Below are positions 59,718 to 64,000 of a stretch of 64,000 nucleotides of DNA, piece by piece. Under the pieces are notes generated by a model. It was not told where the DNA came from and made no database searches. It was given only the letters and a program-made list of their open reading frames with translations. How positions within the stretch are numbered: position 1 is the stretch's first letter; each line of letters opens with the position of its first letter. Location of the stretch: the NCBI RefSeq assembly GCF_036946125.1, contig NZ_JAQIJT010000001.1, positions 186,001 to 250,000 of the forward strand, written 5' to 3'. Source of the stretch: Sphingomonas adhaesiva. Its GTDB lineage: Bacteria; Pseudomonadota; Alphaproteobacteria; Sphingomonadales; Sphingomonadaceae. The position numbers and the translations under genes are program-made.

Positions 59718-60176
59718 TTACTCCGCCCGCATCGTGACGATCTTGCCCGGATTCGCCGGCGGCTCGCCCTTGGGCAGCGCGTCGATCAGCTCCATGCCCT
59801 CGGTCACTTCGCCCCAGACGGTGTACTGATTGTCCAGGAAGCGCGCGTCGTCGAAGCAGATGAAGAACTGCGAATTGGCGCTGTTCGGGTCCATCGTGCG
59901 CGCCATCGAGCACACGCCGCGCACATGCGGCTCCTTGTTGAATTCCTGCTTCAAATTGGGCTTGGACGAGCCGCCGGTGCCGTTGTGGTTCCCGCCGTCG
60001 CCGCCCTGCGCCATGAAGCCGGGGATCACGCGGTGGAACGGCACGCCGTCGTAGAAGCCTTCGTTCGCCAGCTCGGCGATGCGCTGCGCGTGGTTGGGCG
60101 CCAGGTCGGGGCGCAGCTTGATCGTCACGTCGCCGCCCTCGAGCGTCATCGTCAGCGTGGAATAGGTATCGGCCAT
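59718..60176 (-). CDS. Cyclophilin-type peptidyl-prolyl isomerase
   Basis: A 152-residue cytoplasmic cyclophilin without signal peptide. The catalytic region is FHRVIPGFMAQGGDGGNHNGTGG, with MARTMDPNSANSQFFI and WGEVTEGMELID completing the fold. It catalyses cis-trans isomerisation of proline bonds. It is divergent from mgtE with a 113-base spacer. Confidence 0.93.
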   Translation of the reverse strand: MADTYSTLTMTLEGGDVTIKLRPDLAPNHAQRIAELANEGFYDGVPFHRVIPGFMAQGGDGGNHNGTGGSSKPNLKQEFNKEPHVRGVCSMARTMDPNSANSQFFICFDDARFLDNQYTVWGEVTEGMELIDALPKGEPPANPGKIVTMRAE

Positions 60177-60289
60177 GGGAATCCTTTCGGGACAGATGCC
60201 GCGCAGGTAGTGGCGCGGCTGGCAAATAGCCAGATGCCGCGCTAGGGCCGCCCATGCAGCAACACCGTGCAGCGATTGGGAGGCGGCAC

Positions 60290-61696
60290 ATGAGCGACAC
60301 CGAGCTTCCCGAGGTGGCAGAGGATACCCGCCACGACGAGCTGGACGAGGACGACCGGCTGAAGCCCGAATTCGTCTCCGCGGTGCTCGACGCGGTCGAG
60401 GACGGCGATGCCGAGGCGGCGCGCGCGCTGGTCGAGCCGCTCCACCCCGCCGACATCGCCGACCTGTTCGAGCTGACGCCCGAGGACCGCCGCCGCGACC
60501 TGGCCGCCGCGATCGCCGATCTGGTCGACGCGGACGTGTTCGCGGAGATGAACGACTATGTCCGCGAGGCGCTGATCGACGCGCTCGACGCGCGCCAGGT
60601 CGCGGACATCGCCAGCGAGCTCGATACCGACGACGCCGTCGCCATCATCGAGGACATGGAGCCGGAGGACCAGCGCGAGGTCCTGCGCGCGATGGAGCCC
60701 GACGACCGCGCCGCGATCGAGGAGGCGCTGTCCTATCCCGAGGAATCCGCCGGCCGCCTGATGCAGCGCGACCTGGTCGCGGTGCCGGAGCATTGGACGG
60801 TGGGCGACGTGCTCGACTATCTGCGCGGGCACGAGGAGCTGACGACCGACTTCTGGGAGATCTTCGTCGTCGATCCGGGGCATCGCCCGATCGGCACCTG
60901 CGCGCTGTCGTGGATCCTGCGCACGCCGCGCGGCATCCCCGTCGGCGACGTCATGAAGCGCGAGCAGACGCTGATCCCGGTCGATATGGATCAGGAAGAG
61001 GTGGCGCTGCGCTTCCAGAAATATGCGCTCATCTCCGCTGCGGTCACCGATGCCTCCGGTCGGCTGGTGGGCATGATTACCGTCGACGACATCGTCCATA
61101 TCATTCAGGAGGAGGCGGGCGAGGACACGCTGCGGCTCGCGGGCGCCGGTGACGGCGACATCAACGAGCCGATCCGGTTCACGGTGCGGACGCGCGTGGC
61201 GTGGCTGGTGGTCAACCTCGGCGCGACCCTGCTGTCCGCCTCGGTCGTCGGGCTGTTCCAGGGCGAGATCGCGCGCTTCGCGCTGCTCGCCGCCTTGATG
61301 CCGATCGTCTCGGCGCTCGGCGGCAATGCGGGGACGCAGACGCTGGCGGTGATGGTCCGCGCGATCGCCACCAACCAGCTGACCAGTTCCAACACGGTCC
61401 GCATGCTGCTGCGCGAGTTCCGCATCGCGATCTGCAACGGCATCGCGCTGGGCGCGGTGGGCGCGATCGGCAGCTACGTCCTGCTCGGCAACGGCGGGCT
61501 GTCGATCGTCTTCGCCGCGGCGATGATGCTGACGTCGGTGGTCGCCGGGCTGGTCGGCGTGATCGTCCCCGTCGCCCTCGACAAGGCGAACGTCGACCCT
61601 GCGGTGTCCTCTGCGGTGTTCGTGACCACCGCCACCGACGTCATGGGGTTCCTGTCGTTCCTGGGCCTCGCCAGCCTGTGGGGCCTGGGGGGCTGA
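60290..61696 (+). CDS. mgtE: Magnesium transporter MgtE
   Basis: A 468-residue channel-type Mg2+ transporter. Order: acidic N-terminal superhelical domain (about 25-140), two CBS domains (about 150-275), plug helix, and five transmembrane helices from about 300 with ALMPIVSALGGNAGTQTL and the conserved aspartate in TATDVMGF. Magnesium binding to the N and CBS domains closes the pore. GGGAGG precedes the ATG at 60290. No riboswitch is seen in the short upstream region. Confidence 0.94.
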   Translation: MSDTELPEVAEDTRHDELDEDDRLKPEFVSAVLDAVEDGDAEAARALVEPLHPADIADLFELTPEDRRRDLAAAIADLVDADVFAEMNDYVREALIDALDARQVADIASELDTDDAVAIIEDMEPEDQREVLRAMEPDDRAAIEEALSYPEESAGRLMQRDLVAVPEHWTVGDVLDYLRGHEELTTDFWEIFVVDPGHRPIGTCALSWILRTPRGIPVGDVMKREQTLIPVDMDQEEVALRFQKYALISAAVTDASGRLVGMITVDDIVHIIQEEAGEDTLRLAGAGDGDINEPIRFTVRTRVAWLVVNLGATLLSASVVGLFQGEIARFALLAALMPIVSALGGNAGTQTLAVMVRAIATNQLTSSNTVRMLLREFRIAICNGIALGAVGAIGSYVLLGNGGLSIVFAAAMMLTSVVAGLVGVIVPVALDKANVDPAVSSAVFVTTATDVMGFLSFLGLASLWGLGG

Positions 61697-62061
61697 TCCT
61701 TTCGCCCCCTGCCCGTCGGCTCGACCTGCCATCCCGGCGCAGGCCGGGATCCAGTTGGGGGACGGCCGCGATCGATCTCCACCGCTCCGAAACCGGACCC
61801 GGCCTTCGCGGGGCCTTTGCAAAACAGGTGCAACGGCATCGAGCCCACGCCGCGCTCATGCGCAGGCAGGAGCCCAGGGCCCAGCAGAGCAACCCCTTAT
61901 GGGACCTGCAACTCTGGGCTCCTGCCTTCGCAGGAGCACGGTGTAGCCTTTTGCAAAGGTCCCGCTCGAGGCCGGGGTGGATCGGGAAAGGCGATATCGT
62001 ATCGCGATCCTGAAAGGGAGGGGAGTTGATCCCCCCTCCCCCCTCTCCCACATCTGACGCC
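61697..62061. repeat. Repeat-filled spacer with CCTTTGCAAA element (copy D)
   Basis: No gene is seen in 365 bases. Near 61728-61766 a GCCGGGATCCAGTTGGG arm appears without a clean partner. Copy D of the 150-bp element spans 61811-61963, in the same orientation as A and B, with both TTTGCAAA ends and both internal hairpins; a few substitutions (CGCGCTCATGCGCAGG) weaken the first hairpin. A GCCGGGGTGG remnant follows. Confidence 0.75.
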
Positions 62062-62469
62062 ATGCCGCTCCATCTCACGAAGGTCGCGTTCGGCGCCGCC
62101 AGCGTCGACCTGCTCGCCGAGCGTCTGGCGGCGCGCGCGCAGGCCGGCCCGGTGTTCCTCACGACGCGCTACCTGCCCAAGCGGCATGAGGAGATCGCGG
62201 GGACGGGTTCGCTGTTCTGGATCATCAGGCACCAGCTGGTCGCCCGCTCGCCGATCCTCTCCTTCGGCGAGGCGGAGGGCGGACGCATCGCGATCCACAT
62301 CGATCCGGCGTTGCGGCTGGTCCAGGCGCGCCCGAAGCGCGCGCATCAGGGCTGGCGCTACCTGGAGGCGGCCGAGGCGCCGCTCGATCTCGGCGGCGAG
62401 GCAGCCGACGGCCTCGCTGCGATGCCCCCCGCGCTCGTCGGCCGGCTGAGCGAGCTGGCGCTGATCTGA
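62062..62469 (+). CDS. DUF1489 family protein
   Basis: A 135-residue protein matching the alphaproteobacterial DUF1489 family: MPLHLTKVAFGAASVDLL start, FLTTRYLPKRHEEI, and GSLFWIIRHQLVARSPILSFGE. It has no signal peptide or membrane segment. Function is unknown; the family is widely conserved in alphaproteobacteria. It is convergent with yceD. Confidence 0.88.
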   Translation: MPLHLTKVAFGAASVDLLAERLAARAQAGPVFLTTRYLPKRHEEIAGTGSLFWIIRHQLVARSPILSFGEAEGGRIAIHIDPALRLVQARPKRAHQGWRYLEAAEAPLDLGGEAADGLAAMPPALVGRLSELALI

Positions 62470-62489
62470 ACCGCCGCCGTCCGCGGGGA

Positions 62490-63014
62490 TCAGTCCTTCC
62501 CCTCCAGCTTCGCCTTCAATCCCGCGAGCGCCCCGAACGGCCCCGCCTCGTCCTCGCTCAGCACCCCGGCCTCCTTCAGCCGCTCGGCCGCCCGCGGGCT
62601 GCGCGGAAAGGGATCGAGCGCCAGCGCCAGCGTCTCCGCCGCGGCCTCGCCCAGGTCGATGCCGCCGCCCTCGATCTCGATCGTATCCAGCTCGCCTTCG
62701 TTCAGCTCGACCTCTTCGCCCGTGCCGGACGATTCGACGAACAGCAGCGCCACCGGCTCCTCGACGCGCGCCGGCAGCGGGTCGCCGGTCACCCCGCAGG
62801 CCTGCACCACCTCGCCGTGCACCATTCCGGTCGCCGAAATGCCTGCCGCGGTACGCCGGATCGCGAACGTCGCCTCCAGTCTGTCGACCGACACCAGCCC
62901 GAATCGCGTCGCGAGCGCCGCGCGCTCCGCCTGATCGGCGGCAATGGCGACGCTGCGCTCCTCTTCGCCGATCGTATCCAGCCGCTCGACCCGCATGAAT
63001 TCGGGCGCGTTCAT
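62490..63014 (-). CDS. DUF177/YceD-family protein
   Basis: A 174-residue YceD homologue. The family pattern includes a central CGVTGDPLPARVEEPVALLF segment and a C-terminal acidic domain (EGGGIDLGEAAAETLALALDPFPRSP). In other bacteria YceD is linked with 23S rRNA accumulation and sits near rpmF; here it follows a chaperone gene instead, with ATGA overlap. Function in alphaproteobacteria is not settled. Confidence 0.85.
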   Translation of the reverse strand: MNAPEFMRVERLDTIGEEERSVAIAADQAERAALATRFGLVSVDRLEATFAIRRTAAGISATGMVHGEVVQACGVTGDPLPARVEEPVALLFVESSGTGEEVELNEGELDTIEIEGGGIDLGEAAAETLALALDPFPRSPRAAERLKEAGVLSEDEAGPFGALAGLKAKLEGKD

Positions 63015-63520
63015 GGCAATTCCCCGCGTTCGATCGCATCCAGCGGCACCGCGTCGAGCGCCCCGCGCCACGCGGTCAGGCGATCGCGCACATGCGCCAC
63101 CGCCTCCTTCGCCGGCGCCTGCCCGCGATACACGTTGCGCACCAGCGCCTCGTCCAGCGTGCCCGCCTGCAATCCCTCGCGATACGCGCCCAACCGGCCG
63201 CCCAGCATCCCCATCATGCGGCCGACATGCTTGCCCACCACCATGTCGCCGAAGCCGATCTGGCGTACCTGCGCGTCCATATCGTCGACGAACCGCTCGG
63301 TCAGCTGCGCGATCACCGGCGCGCCGCCCTCCTCCCGCTCCAGCCGCAGCACCACCATCGCCAGCACCGCCGCGACCATGTCGAAGCGGCCGTCCAGCGT
63401 ATCGGGCACCTGCCCGTCCAGATACCAGTGCGGCGCGCGCGCGCGCGCGATCACCGCATCGTACAGCGGCAGCGCGGCGGTGCGGTCGCGCCCGCGAAAC
63501 AGTCGTTTCCACCAACCCAA
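63011..63520 (-). CDS. Ubiquinol-cytochrome c chaperone (CBP3/UQCC1-like)
   Basis: A 169-residue protein of the ubiquinol-cytochrome c chaperone family that in mitochondria helps cytochrome b assembly. Recognisable parts are WYLDGQVPDTLDGRFDMVAAVLAMV, TERFVDDMDAQVRQIGFGDMVVGKHVGRMMG, and YRGQAP. The start is taken as TTG 63520, giving the usual MGWWKRLF, with GAGGG upstream; an ATG at 63601 would add a non-conserved basic tail. It overlaps yceD by four bases and diverges from bamE. Confidence 0.85.
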   Translation of the reverse strand: MGWWKRLFRGRDRTAALPLYDAVIARARAPHWYLDGQVPDTLDGRFDMVAAVLAMVVLRLEREEGGAPVIAQLTERFVDDMDAQVRQIGFGDMVVGKHVGRMMGMLGGRLGAYREGLQAGTLDEALVRNVYRGQAPAKEAVAHVRDRLTAWRGALDAVPLDAIERGELP

Positions 63521-63649
63521 AGCGTTTGATCCCTCACGTCGCCCCCGCGCTTGTCTCGCGCGGCCGGGCAGCATATTGAGGCGCACGGCCGCAAAGTCCA
63601 CGCACGCGTTGCGGCGACCGGCCCTGACGCTGTGTCACGCGGAGTATCG

Positions 63650-64000
63650 ATGCGCCCCCTACTCGCTTTTTCGCTCCTGGCCGGCGTGCTGGCCGCCGGT
63701 TGCACCCCGCTGCGCTCGCATCAGGGCTATATCGTCGATGCCGATCTGGTGAATTCGGTCCAGCCCGGCGTCGACAACCGCCAGTCGGTGCTCGCGACGC
63801 TCGGCACGCCCAGCTTCGCCAGCCAGTTCAACCAGGGCGACTGGTATTATATCGCGCGCGACAGCCGCAACCTGGCGTTCAACCCGCCCAAGCCGAAGGA
63901 GCAGCTGACGCTGCGCATCAGCTTCGACCAGGCCGGCAACGTCACCGCGGTGCGCAAGTCGGGGATGGAGCAGGTCGTCAACGTCGATCCCTGGGGCAAG
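63650..64000 (+). CDS. bamE: BamE (SmpA/OmlA) outer membrane assembly lipoprotein, 3' end outside window
   Basis: The first 117 codons of a BamE protein are present. A lipoprotein signal with AAGC lipobox (C18) is followed by the family core: VNSVQPGVDNRQSVLATLGTPS and DWYYIARDSRNLAF. BamE stabilises the BAM complex that inserts beta-barrel proteins such as the two TonB receptors seen here. GGAG precedes the ATG at 63650. The frame is open at the window edge. Confidence 0.92.
   Translation, partial: MRPLLAFSLLAGVLAAGCTPLRSHQGYIVDADLVNSVQPGVDNRQSVLATLGTPSFASQFNQGDWYYIARDSRNLAFNPPKPKEQLTLRISFDQAGNVTAVRKSGMEQVVNVDPWGK

Overview
The window is a high-GC, gene-dense chromosomal segment of an alphaproteobacterium, most likely a sphingomonad (Sphingomonas or a close relative). 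The assignment is an inference from gene content. It rests on a CDC48-type AAA ATPase, two large TonB-dependent receptors, a DUF1489 protein, a ubiquinol-cytochrome c chaperone, class I PHA synthase with a phasin, plant-type glutamate-cysteine ligase, and many palindromic intergenic repeats. No rRNA, tRNA, CRISPR array, prophage or intact transposase was found.

Layout: 1-1005 is the 3' part of ligA, followed by a membrane methyltransferase. Minus-strand genes from 7983 to 2750 are wecB-wecC (UDP-ManNAc uronic acid synthesis), a DUF2147 protein, a small membrane protein, rsmE and gshA. Bases 8084-10961 hold a plus-strand operon of 6-phosphogluconate dehydrogenase, two HAD-IIB phosphatases and a small membrane protein. 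Bases 11401-21060 hold seven consecutive minus-strand genes: a Tat-signal penicillin-acylase-family hydrolase, an N-acyl-D-amino-acid deacylase-like amidohydrolase, dgcN, dgcA, a DAACS transporter, a LysR regulator and a PBP4-type D-Ala-D-Ala carboxypeptidase. A TonB-dependent receptor diverges from them at 21378. This block reads as a locus for acquiring and degrading D-amino acids or N-acyl D-amino acids, and is the most interesting part of the window.

Bases 24511-32753 hold ohrR/ohr, gloA, a TauE-like exporter, ubiA, an IS5-type MITE, pmbA, an inositol-phosphatase-family gene, two small envelope proteins, a GST and a dienelactone hydrolase. Bases 32907-42450 hold a methyltransferase, thrC, a cyclopropane-fatty-acid synthase, an EF-hand protein, an S46 dipeptidyl-peptidase, argG, a thioesterase and an AlaC-like aminotransferase. 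Bases 42527-50701 hold phaC, a phasin, clpS, ccmB/ccmA with a metallopeptidase, phhB, an SDR and an OpuF-like two-gene osmolyte ABC importer with a fused permease-binding protein. Bases 50706-64000 hold a second TonB receptor with a glycine-rich insertion, a phospholipid-methyltransferase-like gene, an MFS exporter, cdc48, a GcvA-like LysR gene, a cyclophilin, mgtE, DUF1489, yceD with a UQCC chaperone gene, and the start of bamE.

Intergenic spaces are filled with three repeat classes: short GTCACCCCGG-type palindromes, about 150-bp elements bounded by CCTTTGCAAA (four copies, one truncated and inverted), and one 215-bp MITE whose end supplies the stop codon of ubiA.
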